A DNA stretch of 64,000 nt, taken from assembly GCF_013911085.1 (NCBI RefSeq), contig NZ_JACERN010000018.1, positions 32,560-96,559 of the forward strand, given 5' to 3'. The notes under the pieces were generated by a model that saw only the letters and a program-made list of their open reading frames with translations, was not told the origin of the DNA and made no database searches. Of this stretch, positions 17,932 to 27,190 are shown in pieces (the stretch's first letter is position 1; each line of letters opens with the position of its first letter). The translations under genes and the position numbers were made by a program. The DNA is from Aquitalea aquatica (lineage in GTDB: Bacteria; Pseudomonadota; Gammaproteobacteria; Burkholderiales; Chromobacteriaceae).

Positions 17932-19155
17932 ATGGTAGCGAAAATGCCCCCCAGCCTGAATCAGGCGCTGGCTACTGCCGACAAACAGCCCTGGTATCAG
18001 CTCCTGTTCCCGCCGCTGCTGGAAGAAATCTACCAGCGGGATACGGCGGCGCATCGCATCCGGCGTTACCGCCTGTTTGGCGTCATCGGCATCGTGGTGT
18101 TCATGTTGTATGGCCTAGTCGACCGCTTTTATCTGGTGGATGTCTACCAGCACATCTGGATCTGGCGCTGGCTGCTGCTGCCAGGTTTTGCCGCACTGAC
18201 CATCTTCTGCAGTTTCTGGCGGCGTTTCCTGCCTTATTACGAATATTCCGTGGTGGTGGCCAGCACCGCTTTCGCGTTGGGGCTGATCTGGTTTTTCTCG
18301 CTGAGTCATATGCCCACCGCCCAGCATTACTATGGCGGGGTTATGTTGTGCCTGGTTTTCATGATGTTCGGATTGCGTATTCCATTTCGTCTGGCTTGTT
18401 ATAGTTGCGCCGTCACGCTGGCTTACCTGGGATGGGTGTTGTGGAGTTTGCATTTCCTCGATGAGGCAGCACGCTCGCTCATTTTCATTCTGATGCTTTC
18501 CAGCGTATTGCTGGGTTTGCTCGGCCTGTTCCAGCTGGAAAAGGAGGAGCGGCGCAGTTATCTGCTGGCGCTGGCATTGCAGCGCGATCACCGGCAGTTG
18601 CAGCAGGGCTTCAAGTATCTGCAGCAAATATCCACTGTCGATGGTCTGACCGGCCTGTTCAACCGGCGCTATTTCGACCAGCAATTGCACACATTCTGGG
18701 AGCGCCGCCTGCAACAGCAGGTGGACATCGCCCTGCTGTTTGTCGATGTCGATTACTTCAAGCGTTACAACGACAGCCAGGGGCATCAGATGGGAGATGA
18801 AACCCTGATCAAGGTGGCACAAGTGATCAGTCGTCATGCAGAACCCTGGCAAGGCTGTGCAGCACGCTATGGCGGCGAGGAATTCGTCCTGTTGCTCAGT
18901 GGCTGCAATGTACAGCAGACCATGGCGCTGGCCGAACAGATCCGCCAGCAAGTCGAGGGACTGGCATTGGCACATCCCTCCTCATTGTGCAGCCAGGTGG
19001 TGACCATCAGCATCGGCATTGCCGTGGCACATGCCAGCATCAACCAGCAGCCCGACTGGCTGGTGAATACGGCGGATGCGGCGGTCTACCAGGCCAAGAA
19101 GCAGGGGCGCAACCGTATCGTGGCCATGCACTCCTGTCAGCCACTCGCCAGCTGA
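17932..19155 (+). CDS. membrane diguanylate cyclase (multi-helix sensor plus GGDEF)
   Basis: About 407 residues. The N-terminal half has about six hydrophobic helices (residues about 45-210), resembling the integral-membrane sensor modules of MASE type. The C-terminal GGDEF domain has LTGLFNRRYFD, FVDVDYFKRYNDSQGH and an intact GGEEF, with the closing AVYQAKKQGRN. The RxxD inhibitory site is absent. It should make c-di-GMP at the inner membrane. The frame opens at 17893, but ATG 17932 has GAGGAAG five bases upstream, so I use that start. It is not in an operon with its neighbours. Confidence 0.88.
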   Translation: MVAKMPPSLNQALATADKQPWYQLLFPPLLEEIYQRDTAAHRIRRYRLFGVIGIVVFMLYGLVDRFYLVDVYQHIWIWRWLLLPGFAALTIFCSFWRRFLPYYEYSVVVASTAFALGLIWFFSLSHMPTAQHYYGGVMLCLVFMMFGLRIPFRLACYSCAVTLAYLGWVLWSLHFLDEAARSLIFILMLSSVLLGLLGLFQLEKEERRSYLLALALQRDHRQLQQGFKYLQQISTVDGLTGLFNRRYFDQQLHTFWERRLQQQVDIALLFVDVDYFKRYNDSQGHQMGDETLIKVAQVISRHAEPWQGCAARYGGEEFVLLLSGCNVQQTMALAEQIRQQVEGLALAHPSSLCSQVVTISIGIAVAHASINQQPDWLVNTADAAVYQAKKQGRNRIVAMHSCQPLAS

Positions 19156-19295
19156 ACAGGCGATTATCACTATTTGCTCTGTTTTTGAAACAATACTGCC
19201 CAGTTTGACGGGTTTATCTGTATTGTTTTTGGCGCTAAAGTGCACTCCATCAATGACACGCAGGGCAGATGCCCAGCACCATTCAGGAGATACAC

Positions 19296-20174
19296 ATGAA
19301 GCTTTCCACTTTGAAATTCCTGCCGTTGACGTTTGCTCTGGCCCTGGGTACGACGCTGGCCCATGCTGGTGAACCGCTCAAGCTGTCGGTCTACAATGCC
19401 GATGACAACAGCTTCAATGTCACCTCGGTGCTGGTCAGCGGTGAAAAAGATGCCGTGTTGATCGATACCGGCTTCACCCGTGCCGATGCCTACCGCATTG
19501 CTGCCCGTGTGCTGGATAGCGGCAAGCAGCTGAAAACCATTTACGTCAGCCAGGCTGATCCGGATTACTACTTCGGCGCCACCGTACTCAAGCAGATTTT
19601 CCCGCAGGCCGAACTGGTCGCCGCCGCACCGACTCTGGCCAAGATCAAGGCCAATGTGGTAGGCAAGCAGGCTTTCTGGGGGCCGAAAATGGGTGCCAAC
19701 GCGCCCCAGGCTCCGCTGGCATTGCCACATGCCTTGTCTGGCAAACAGCTGATGCTGGAAGGCCAGGCACTGGAAGTGCGCGGCACCACCGGCCCGCTTG
19801 CTCACCGTGGCTATGTGTGGATTCCGTCGATTCGTGCCATCGTGGGTAATGTCGGTGTGGTTTCCGGTCTGCATGTGTGGACGGCCGATACCCAAAGCAA
19901 GCAGGAACGTCAGGCCTGGGTGGCCCAACTGAATGAAATGGAAGCGCTGCAGCCCGAGCAGGTGGTGCCAGGTCACATGGTAGCCAATGCCCCCACCGGG
20001 GTGGCCAGCCTGCGCTTTACCCGCGACTATCTGCAGCAGTTTGAAAAGAATCTGGCCGCCTCGGCCAATAGTGCCGAGCTGATCCAGCGCATGCAGCAAG
20101 CCTTCCCGCAGGCTGGCGAAGCCATGTCGCTGGAGATTGGTGCCAAGGTCAACAAAGGCGAGATGAAATGGTAA
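19296..20174 (+). CDS. exported MBL-fold protein lacking most metal ligands
   Basis: About 292 residues with a signal peptide cleaved after AHA at residue 24. The fold is that of metallo-beta-lactamase hydrolases, with AVLIDTGFT and the following helix. However, the HxHxDH metal motif is replaced by Q86, D88, D90 and Y91, and the later His/Asp ligands are mostly changed; the PGH near residue 227 remains. Similar exported members exist (I recall them as the Vmh-like group, with SxxDPDYYFG at this place), so the change is probably a family trait. The function may be non-hydrolytic or use fewer metals. AGGAGA precedes the ATG. It overlaps the DsbA-like gene by seven bases. Confidence 0.75.
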   Translation: MKLSTLKFLPLTFALALGTTLAHAGEPLKLSVYNADDNSFNVTSVLVSGEKDAVLIDTGFTRADAYRIAARVLDSGKQLKTIYVSQADPDYYFGATVLKQIFPQAELVAAAPTLAKIKANVVGKQAFWGPKMGANAPQAPLALPHALSGKQLMLEGQALEVRGTTGPLAHRGYVWIPSIRAIVGNVGVVSGLHVWTADTQSKQERQAWVAQLNEMEALQPEQVVPGHMVANAPTGVASLRFTRDYLQQFEKNLAASANSAELIQRMQQAFPQAGEAMSLEIGAKVNKGEMKW

Positions 20175-20866
20175 AAGCCACGCTGCATTATTTTTACGAC
20201 CCGCTATGTGGCTGGTGCTATGCCGCCTCGCCACTGTTGCAAGCCGCAGCCGCGCAGCCGCAATTGTCGCTGCAACTGCATGGCGGCGGCATGATGAGCG
20301 GTGTCAATCGTCAATCTGTCACCCCGGCGCTGCGCGATTATGTGATGCCGCATGATCAGCGCATTGCCAAGATGACCGGCCTGTCGTTTGGCGAAGCATA
20401 CTTTGAGGGCTTGCTGCGTGACAGCAGCGCCGTGTTTGACTCTACCCCGCCAACCGCTGCCATCCTTGCCGCCGAGCAACTGGGCCTGCCGGCGCTAGAG
20501 ATGTTGTCTGTCCTGCAACGGGCGCATTATCAGCGCGGTTTGCAAATTGCCAAACCCGAGGTCCTGCAGCAACTGGCAGGAGAAGTGGGCCTGCCGGCTG
20601 CGGAATTTGCAGCCGAACTGGAACGGCAGCTGGACAAGGTAGCAGCACATACTGCGGACAGCCGCTTGCGTATGCAGCAGGCGGGTTTGAGCGGCTTCCC
20701 CAGCCTGTTGCTGGAGCAGAACGGCCAGTGGCAGCGGGTGGATATATCGCCCTGGTTGGGGCAGCCGCAGGCTTTTGTCGCTGCCCTGCTGGGAGAGCTG
20801 GCGGCCAGTGGCGAAGATGCCGCCCTGTTGTGCACCCCGGAAAGCTGCACGCCACCCCAAGCTTGA
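20168..20866 (+). CDS. DsbA-family thioredoxin-fold oxidoreductase
   Basis: 232 residues with a CGWC redox motif at Cys14-Cys17 immediately after the first strand, and a helical insertion domain of the FrnE/DsbA type, ending with a GFPSLLLEQNGQW block containing the cis-Pro. There is no signal peptide, so it probably works in the cytoplasm. The start overlaps the stop of the MBL-fold gene (ATGGTAA), indicating translational coupling. A paired role, for example in protecting or processing a thiol compound, is inference only. Confidence 0.82.
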   Translation: MVKATLHYFYDPLCGWCYAASPLLQAAAAQPQLSLQLHGGGMMSGVNRQSVTPALRDYVMPHDQRIAKMTGLSFGEAYFEGLLRDSSAVFDSTPPTAAILAAEQLGLPALEMLSVLQRAHYQRGLQIAKPEVLQQLAGEVGLPAAEFAAELERQLDKVAAHTADSRLRMQQAGLSGFPSLLLEQNGQWQRVDISPWLGQPQAFVAALLGELAASGEDAALLCTPESCTPPQA

Positions 20867-20880
20867 GCGGGCTTCCCATG

Positions 20881-20919
20881 AAAAAAGCCGATCGCCGTTT
20901 AACGGGGATCGGCTTTTTT
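20881..20919. terminator. bidirectional intrinsic terminator
   Basis: GCCGATC and GATCGGC form a stem flanked by six A on the left and six T on the right, so it can stop both the plus-strand DsbA-like transcript and the minus-strand receiver-phosphatase transcript. Confidence 0.85.
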
Positions 20920-20936
20920 ACTGGCTGGTGATTGAT

Positions 20937-22085
20937 TTACTGGCAGCGGACCACCACCAGCGAGATGTCATCGTGGTTTTCCCGTCCGGCCAGATGCTGG
21001 TTGACGGCATGGGTGATGGAACCCTGGATATCTAGCGTGCGCGCCTGGCTTACCGCACGCAGAATGCCATCCACGCCAAAGGGCTGGCGGCTGTCATCAT
21101 AGGCTTCGGTTACGCCGTCGGAGCAGACGATGAGGGCGCCGGCATCTTCCCAGCTGAAATAGTCGAGCGTGGATTCAAAAGCGCTATCCGGCAGAATACC
21201 CAGAGGTGGTGAGCGCGAAGCAAAGGACTTAAGCATCTCGCCCTGGCGGTCGACATACATGGCACAGGGAATGCCGCCATTCCATACCGCTATGCGCTGC
21301 AATTGGTAATCCACCTCGATGATGGCGGCGGCGACAAAACGGCCAATGGGCAGAATGGTGTGCAGCTTGCGGTTGATGGTGCGGGCAATTTCCTGCACTG
21401 GCAGGTTACGGTCGCACATGGCAAAGAAGGTATCGACAGCCGGCAGGCCACAGATGGCCGCCGCCAGTCCATGCCCCGTGCTGTCGGCCAGCATGATGCG
21501 GTCCAGCCCCGACTGGCAGCGACGAATACAGATGGTGTCACCGCTGAAATTCATCGCTGGGCGCTGCCACTGCTGGATATTGGGCGGTGTCTGCTCGGCG
21601 CGGCGGGTAAAGCGGTCCAGCACCATCTGGGCAAACATCTGCTCCTGCTCGTTGATGCGATAGTAGCTTTCCAGCCGCTCGCTATCCGAGGCGATGCGTT
21701 GCTGCATTTCCGAAATGCGGATCAGCACATGCAGCTTGGCAGTGAGAATGTCCAGATCAATCGGTTTGGTCAGGTAGTCATCCCCGCCCATGGTCAGGCC
21801 GCGCAGCAACTGGCTGCGATCCGACAACGATGTCAGGAAAATGATGGGAATCCAGTGCTCGCCCAGCAACTGGCGGATGGCGGCCGTTGCGGCAAAGCCA
21901 TCCATCACCGGCATGGTCACATCCATGAAGATGACGTCGGGCCGCTGTTGGCGGCAGTAGTCCACTGCTTCCTGTCCATTGCTTACCGGTACGGCTTCAT
22001 GGCCAAGCAGGCGGATGTAGTCGAGCAGAATCTGACGGGAGGTCGGACTGTCTTCGGCCACCAGGATGGTCAGCGCGCGGGTCAT
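20937..22085 (-). CDS. response regulator with PP2C (SpoIIE/RsbU-type) phosphatase output
   Basis: 382 residues. Residues 1-125 form a receiver domain with the phospho-acceptor Asp55 in VIFMDVTMPVMDG and Lys in LTKPID. A short coiled linker leads to a PP2C phosphatase domain from about 170: FSGDTICIRR, MLADSTGHGLAAA, CSDGVTEA and DDISLVVV carry the metal-binding Asp residues. Such proteins dephosphorylate STAS anti-anti-sigma factors in partner-switching systems. A STAS protein is encoded at 49330, some 27 kb away, but no kinase or STAS gene is adjacent. AAGG lies nine bases ahead of the start. Confidence 0.9.
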   Translation of the reverse strand: MTRALTILVAEDSPTSRQILLDYIRLLGHEAVPVSNGQEAVDYCRQQRPDVIFMDVTMPVMDGFAATAAIRQLLGEHWIPIIFLTSLSDRSQLLRGLTMGGDDYLTKPIDLDILTAKLHVLIRISEMQQRIASDSERLESYYRINEQEQMFAQMVLDRFTRRAEQTPPNIQQWQRPAMNFSGDTICIRRCQSGLDRIMLADSTGHGLAAAICGLPAVDTFFAMCDRNLPVQEIARTINRKLHTILPIGRFVAAAIIEVDYQLQRIAVWNGGIPCAMYVDRQGEMLKSFASRSPPLGILPDSAFESTLDYFSWEDAGALIVCSDGVTEAYDDSRQPFGVDGILRAVSQARTLDIQGSITHAVNQHLAGRENHDDISLVVVRCQ

Positions 22086-22259
22086 TCAACAAACCTTGTG
22101 AGGGGAGGGAGAGAAATCATGCCCCACTACTATAGTGGCCTTGGCCGGTTTATGCCATTAGCTTGGTAATGAATGCACCGACTTTAACAAATTGCCGTGG
22201 GCAGAAGTATGGCGACTGTTGTAGGCTTGCCGCACTCCAGCCACACAAGAAGCGTAATC

Positions 22260-22730
22260 ATGACTATCTGGGTAGATGCCGACGCCTGTCCTGCCGTGAT
22301 CCGCGACATCATTTGTCGCGCCGCCCAGCGCACGGCCACGCCAGCAGTATTTGTGGCCAACCGGCGTCCTGCTTTGCCGGCCAGTCCCCATATCCGCAGC
22401 ATTGTGGTGGGGCAGGGCTTTGATGTGGCCGATGCCGAAATCGCCCGGCAATGCCAGGAAGGCGACCTGCTGGTCAGCGGCGATATCCCGTTGGCGGCAC
22501 AGGCACTGGCCAAAGGTGCAGCTGCCATCAATTTCCGCGGTGAAGCCTATTCCAGCGATACCATCGAAGGCCAGCTGACCCTGCGCGACTTCATGGACAA
22601 TTTGCGGGGCAGTGGTATCCAGAGCGGAGGGCCACCGCCATTCAGCCAGGCAGATCGTCAGCAATTTGCCGGCAAGCTCGACCAATGGCTGGCGGCCCGC
22701 CTGCGTCGTACCAGCCCGCCAGCCCACTAA
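22260..22730 (+). CDS. YaiI/YqxD family protein (UPF0178)
   Basis: About 156 residues. The N-terminus [11 protein letters not shown] with a following VIRDII helix, then [24 protein letters not shown] and the NFRGE block, are hallmarks of this PIN-like family. The conserved acidic residues suggest a metal-dependent nuclease-like fold, but no function is established. Length matches the family. The frame is open upstream to 22197, but Met 22260 begins the conserved domain directly. It is not clearly in an operon. Confidence 0.88.
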   Translation: MTIWVDADACPAVIRDIICRAAQRTATPAVFVANRRPALPASPHIRSIVVGQGFDVADAEIARQCQEGDLLVSGDIPLAAQALAKGAAAINFRGEAYSSDTIEGQLTLRDFMDNLRGSGIQSGGPPPFSQADRQQFAGKLDQWLAARLRRTSPPAH

Positions 22731-23178
22731 TCTGGCTGGTGCAGTACACGCCGGCAAATGTTGTTGCTGCGGCCTGCGGTGACGGTCTATTAGTTGCAAG
22801 TCCATTCCATTCGGTCTGCTCGCCTTGCCATCGTCCCCGGTCTGCCTGTCCTGCTGGTTTTTACCGTGGGTGGCAGGCTGGTGGATCTTGCCTGATGTTG
22901 TTTTCTCCACGGTAATAATCAACACAATCTGCTGCATGGCTGATCCGGCACAAGTATTGGCTGGTATAACCGATACAGAATAATGGTAACGAATAGCGGC
23001 GGCTATTTAACTACCTGATTATTATTTACGGGTGAAAAATGCGGTTTGTTTAAATAATTTTTTGTAAAATAAATTAATTTTAATTCGCGCAAATTTTCAA
23101 TGCTATTATCATTTTTGTGCAAAATGAAAGGGTGACGCGGAATAGTCCGGCGCACTATTTACCTGAGAGAGCGTTTAT
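22731..23178. other. AT-rich intergenic region upstream of the methyltransferase
   Basis: About 448 bases. From roughly 22970 to 23130 the composition drops sharply to AT-rich (long runs of T and A), unlike its surroundings. I see no coding frame, no RNA gene and no convincing -35/-10 pair. It may hold the methyltransferase promoter or a nucleoid-protein binding stretch. Confidence 0.5.
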
Positions 23179-23943
23179 TTGAGCCCCATCATGGATATGC
23201 GTGCCATTGCCACATTTGATCTGCAGTCCGACCAGTACGCACGCTACCGACCACGCTATCCGGATAGCTTGTTTCGCTGGCTGAATGCGGTGGTGGCCGG
23301 GCATGAGCGTGCCTGGGATTGTGCTACTGGCACGGGATTGGCCGCGGTAGAGTTGTCCCGTAGCTTCGCCCGGGTTGATGCCTGCGACATCAATCACAGC
23401 CAACTGCAGGCGGCTGAGCCCGTCGGCAATATCATGTACCTGGAGTGTGCGGTGGAGCATCCGCCGTTTGGCGATGCGGTGTTCGATCTGGTGACAGTGG
23501 CGCAGTCCCTGCACTGGTTTGACCTCCCCCGTTTCTGGCCTCATGTACAACGGACGCTCAAGCCCGGCGGGGTATTTGCCGCCTGGGGCTATGACTGGTT
23601 TCATGTCAATCCGCAGGTAGACGACGCCATGCGCTTTTTCCGCGCCGTCATCGAGCCGTTCTGGTCCAGTTGCAGCCAGTTGCTGTGGGATGGCTATCGT
23701 GATGTCGGACTGCCGTTGCCGCTGCTGGAAACGCCGCAATGTCAGATCATGATGGATTGGAATTTCGAGCAGTTGCTGGGCTATCTGCATACCTGGTCGG
23801 CGACCAAACTGTGCGAGCAAAGCCTGGGCAATCATGTGCTGAATGATGCCCGTCAGCGTCTGGCGCGTGGCTGGGGCGATCCAACCATCGTGCGCCGTGT
23901 CAGCATGCCCTTGCATATCATTGCCGGGCGCAAGGCAGATTGA
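23179..23943 (+). CDS. class I SAM-dependent methyltransferase
   Basis: Up to 254 residues. Motif I reads WDCATGTGLAAVELS, followed by VDACDINHSQL (motif II acidic residue) and FDLVTVAQSLHWFD, then LKPGGVFAAWGY. This is the UbiE/Methyltransf_11 layout seen in small-molecule methyltransferases. The substrate cannot be told. The start is uncertain: TTG 23179 has GAGAGA at good distance, while ATG 23191 and ATG 23197 are also in frame. It follows an AT-rich region and is closed by an intrinsic terminator, so it is monocistronic. Confidence 0.85.
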   Translation: MSPIMDMRAIATFDLQSDQYARYRPRYPDSLFRWLNAVVAGHERAWDCATGTGLAAVELSRSFARVDACDINHSQLQAAEPVGNIMYLECAVEHPPFGDAVFDLVTVAQSLHWFDLPRFWPHVQRTLKPGGVFAAWGYDWFHVNPQVDDAMRFFRAVIEPFWSSCSQLLWDGYRDVGLPLPLLETPQCQIMMDWNFEQLLGYLHTWSATKLCEQSLGNHVLNDARQRLARGWGDPTIVRRVSMPLHIIAGRKAD

Positions 23944-23945
23944 AC

Positions 23946-23973
23946 AAAAAAACCGGCCAGGCCGGTTTTTTTT
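23946..23973. terminator. bidirectional intrinsic terminator
   Basis: AACCGGC and GCCGGTT pair around a 3-base loop, with an A run before and a T run after. It serves the methyltransferase on the plus strand and the DUF2721 operon on the minus strand. Confidence 0.85.
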
Positions 23974-23991
23974 ATGATGGGGCGGAGGCGC

Positions 23992-24408
23992 TTAATACTG
24001 CTGGCGGTGTGATTCGGCTTCCAGATCTGACAGCAGGATATTCAGGGCGTCGGATGAGCGCACCAGCTCCCACAGCGATGTAGCCAGCGAGGCAATCATC
24101 ATCAGCAGGCTGATGCCGAAAGACAGCTCACCCAGTTGCTGCCAGCCGGTATAGATCTGGAACATGGCCATGGTGCACAGGAACAGGCTGCCGATACCCA
24201 GAAACTGCATCCACTTGATGAGCTGGATGCGGGTACGCAGATTGCCGATTTGCAGCAGGATCTTGGGATTTTGCTCTTCCTTGTAATCGGTATACAGATT
24301 ACGGATGATGCTGGCCAGGCCGAGGAAACGATTGGTATAGGCCAGTAGCAGCAGGGAAATGGCGGGGAACAGCAGCGCTGGCGTGGTCAGGTTAAGAGCG
24401 GGGTGCAT
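23992..24408 (-). CDS. DUF2721 membrane protein
   Basis: 138 residues with an N-terminal hydrophobic helix (about 10-28) and two further helices near 68-86 and 96-112. The pattern LLFPAISLLLLAYTNRFL, then a charged block NLRTRIQLIKWM, matches the DUF2721 family of unknown function found in many proteobacteria and cyanobacteria. It is the last gene of an operon tadA, L,D-transpeptidase, DUF2721, starting five bases after the transpeptidase stop. A cell-envelope role is suggested only by this context. Confidence 0.75.
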   Translation of the reverse strand: MHPALNLTTPALLFPAISLLLLAYTNRFLGLASIIRNLYTDYKEEQNPKILLQIGNLRTRIQLIKWMQFLGIGSLFLCTMAMFQIYTGWQQLGELSFGISLLMMIASLATSLWELVRSSDALNILLSDLEAESHRQQY

Positions 24409-24413
24409 GGTGG

Positions 24414-25061
24414 TCAGGAGTTCTCGTCTATCAAAACGTCGATGCCGTTTGGCGTTTGCTCAAACAGCTGGATAATGTCCGGGTTTTTCATTCGTACGCA
24501 ACCCAGCGAAGTCGGGTTGCCCCAGGCCACATGATCGCCAGCCCCGTGAATGTAGATGGCACGGTCATAGCTGTCGACATTGCCACCCTGGTTTTTGCCC
24601 GGCTCATCACCGCACAGCCACAGGATGCGGGTGAGGATCCAGTCCTTGTCGGGGTATTGCTGATGCAATTCGGTCGTGTACTTCCACGGAGTGACCCGAC
24701 GGCGAAAAATGATGGTGTTTTCTTCCGCACCGGCCCCCAGCTTGTCGCACACATGGTGCCAGCCACGCGGGGTCTGGTAGCTGTTAACCTGTTCGCCAGC
24801 GCCTCGCTTGGCGGTGGAGGCTATATAGTGCTGCTGTTGCCGGCCCCACTCGTCAAACAGGCTGAGTGACTGGCTGTGGATGCCGACCAGAATCCATGGC
24901 TGACCATAATGACGTTGATTGGCGCGGGTGGGTTGAATGGGCCACGCCTGCTCCGTCTGCAGGACAAAACTGGCGGCATCCTCTGCTGCCCCCGCCGCCG
25001 CAACGTGGGGTAAGGCCAGCAGGCCGCACAGCAGAATCATGCTCCACGACAGTCTGTACAT
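24414..25061 (-). CDS. exported L,D-transpeptidase (YkuD domain)
   Basis: About 215 residues with a signal peptide ending near AAA at 21-23. The catalytic region has IYIHGAGDHVAWGNPTSLGC then VRM, with His172 and Cys188, the His-Gly and S-x-G-C-x-R pattern of YkuD enzymes. It would form 3-3 cross-links in peptidoglycan or attach proteins to it in the periplasm. The frame is open to 25136, but AGGAG sits before ATG 25061, which also begins a proper signal peptide. Its start is one base after the tadA stop, so it is translationally coupled to tadA. Confidence 0.87.
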   Translation of the reverse strand: MYRLSWSMILLCGLLALPHVAAAGAAEDAASFVLQTEQAWPIQPTRANQRHYGQPWILVGIHSQSLSLFDEWGRQQQHYIASTAKRGAGEQVNSYQTPRGWHHVCDKLGAGAEENTIIFRRRVTPWKYTTELHQQYPDKDWILTRILWLCGDEPGKNQGGNVDSYDRAIYIHGAGDHVAWGNPTSLGCVRMKNPDIIQLFEQTPNGIDVLIDENS

Positions 25062-25062
25062 G

Positions 25063-25878
<816 letters not shown>

Positions 25879-25896
25879 TTAAAGAAGTCGCCGACA

Positions 25897-26871
25897 ATGC
25901 CGATAGATTCACATGAAGATAGCGACTTGGTAGCTGCCGGTATGAGCCAGATTCAGTTTTCCCCCCATTTTCTCAACCAGACTGTGCTACGCAGCAGTAA
26001 CTCGCCTGCAGCCAGCAAGTCCGCCAACGTCATGGCCACCCAGGCAGGATCAGCCGCTGCGGTTCTGCCCGCCGCCTTGCCAAATAGCGGCAAGCAGGCA
26101 GTCAATCAATCGCTCCAGCTTGCTTTGAATCAGTGGCAGCAGCAACAAGCCAGCCTGAGCAGCCGATCTGCGGCCCGCCGCCAGTCAAGTCAGGCGCAAC
26201 AGCTCGATGGCAGCCGTATGGAGGCGCTGAAAGAGCGCATCAAGAATCTGCGCCAGATGATGATGTTAGTGGGCAAGGATAAGGGCGGGTTGCGCTCCAT
26301 TGCCATGCAGCTCAAGCAGATTACTTCAGAGCTGCGTCAGATGGTAGCCAGTGCCACAGGCAATGACGCGCAACAGAGCATGGCGCTGACTGTGACCACG
26401 AGTGGATCCTCCGGCGCGGAGAGTACGACAACGGACAGTGCTGATGGCCAGTCAGCACAAGTCAGCGACGATGCCAATGTAGGTGCTGTCAGTCAAGAGA
26501 CGCCGGCTGGCACCGCTGCGGCAGATTCTGGTAGCGACAGCAAGCAGCAGCTTGGCAGTGCTCTCATCGCCGACAGTATGGCAGGGAGCGGTAATAGCGC
26601 GGCCTTGAAGGGGAATCTCGAGCTGCAAATCATGCTCAGCAGTATCAAGTCGATTCAGCAGTGGCTAAAGCAGCGCAGCCAGCAAATACAATCGGATGAT
26701 GGCCTGAAAAAATTGCTCGAATCGAGTGACAAGGACATGGCCGCTATTGATCACATGCTCAATGGTGGCGACAACAGTGATAGTGGCGAAAGCACCATCG
26801 CAGTCCAGTTCAGCGGGGCAGAGGTCAGTGCGGGTAGTGCTGACAGTGCTAGCGGTAGTGTTCAGTCCTGA
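25897..26871 (+). CDS. unrecognised Ser/Gln/Ala-rich protein
   Basis: About 324 residues that I do not recognise. There is no signal peptide or membrane helix. Residues about 75-125 are Gln/Ser-rich, about 105-150 form a basic predicted coiled coil (MEALKERIKNLRQMMMLVGK), about 165-225 are Ser/Thr/Asp-rich and likely disordered, and about 235-290 contain another helical segment rich in Gln and Lys. The tail is Ser/Ala repeats. Composition resembles secreted substrates or flagellar hook-length type proteins, but no diagnostic motif is present. It is divergent from tadA by 87 bases. The frame extends up to 25813, but Met 25897 follows AAGAAG. Confidence 0.6.
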   Translation: MPIDSHEDSDLVAAGMSQIQFSPHFLNQTVLRSSNSPAASKSANVMATQAGSAAAVLPAALPNSGKQAVNQSLQLALNQWQQQQASLSSRSAARRQSSQAQQLDGSRMEALKERIKNLRQMMMLVGKDKGGLRSIAMQLKQITSELRQMVASATGNDAQQSMALTVTTSGSSGAESTTTDSADGQSAQVSDDANVGAVSQETPAGTAAADSGSDSKQQLGSALIADSMAGSGNSAALKGNLELQIMLSSIKSIQQWLKQRSQQIQSDDGLKKLLESSDKDMAAIDHMLNGGDNSDSGESTIAVQFSGAEVSAGSADSASGSVQS

Positions 26872-26879
26872 AACCAGCC

Positions 26880-26904
26880 AAATAAAAAGCGGCTGTCGCC
26901 GCTT
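26880..26904 (-). terminator. intrinsic terminator of the YqjD-YqjE-YqjK-like operon
   Basis: On the minus strand AAGCGGC, GACA, GCCGCTT is followed by TTTTTATT, immediately after the stop of the last gene. The plus-strand tail is poorer, so it may only weakly serve the upstream plus-strand gene. Confidence 0.75.
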
Positions 26905-26910
26905 GGTTTA

Positions 26911-27189
26911 TCACCGGGATGGCCAGAACTTGCTGGCCAGCTTCCAGAGCAGAAATACCCGGGATGCCCGGCGCAACCATTGGCGCAGCGATTCCGAAGG
27001 GAGAATGGCGGCCAGCGTGTTGACCAGTTTTCCCAGCGCGCTGCTGCTCGAGAAAGCCTTGAAGCCCTCGCTGGCCAAGCCAAGCGGGCGTTGACGCAAG
27101 CTGTCGATTTCCAGCTTCAGCTTCACGCGTAGCACTTCGCCTTTCATCAGCAGCAATTGTTTTTTCAGCGCACGATCTTGTGGTGACAT
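26911..27189 (-). CDS. small YqjK-like protein
   Basis: 92 residues, very basic, with an N-terminal helix (RALKKQLLLMKGEVLRVKLK) and a hydrophobic C-terminal half ending in RRASRVFLLWKLASKFW. Sequence similarity is weak, but its position as third gene after DUF883 and holin-like genes matches the yqjD-yqjE-yqjK order of enterobacteria. It starts one base after the preceding stop, so it is coupled. The function is unknown; association with the inner membrane is inferred. Confidence 0.6.
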   Translation of the reverse strand: MSPQDRALKKQLLLMKGEVLRVKLKLEIDSLRQRPLGLASEGFKAFSSSSALGKLVNTLAAILPSESLRQWLRRASRVFLLWKLASKFWPSR

Positions 27190-27190
27190 C

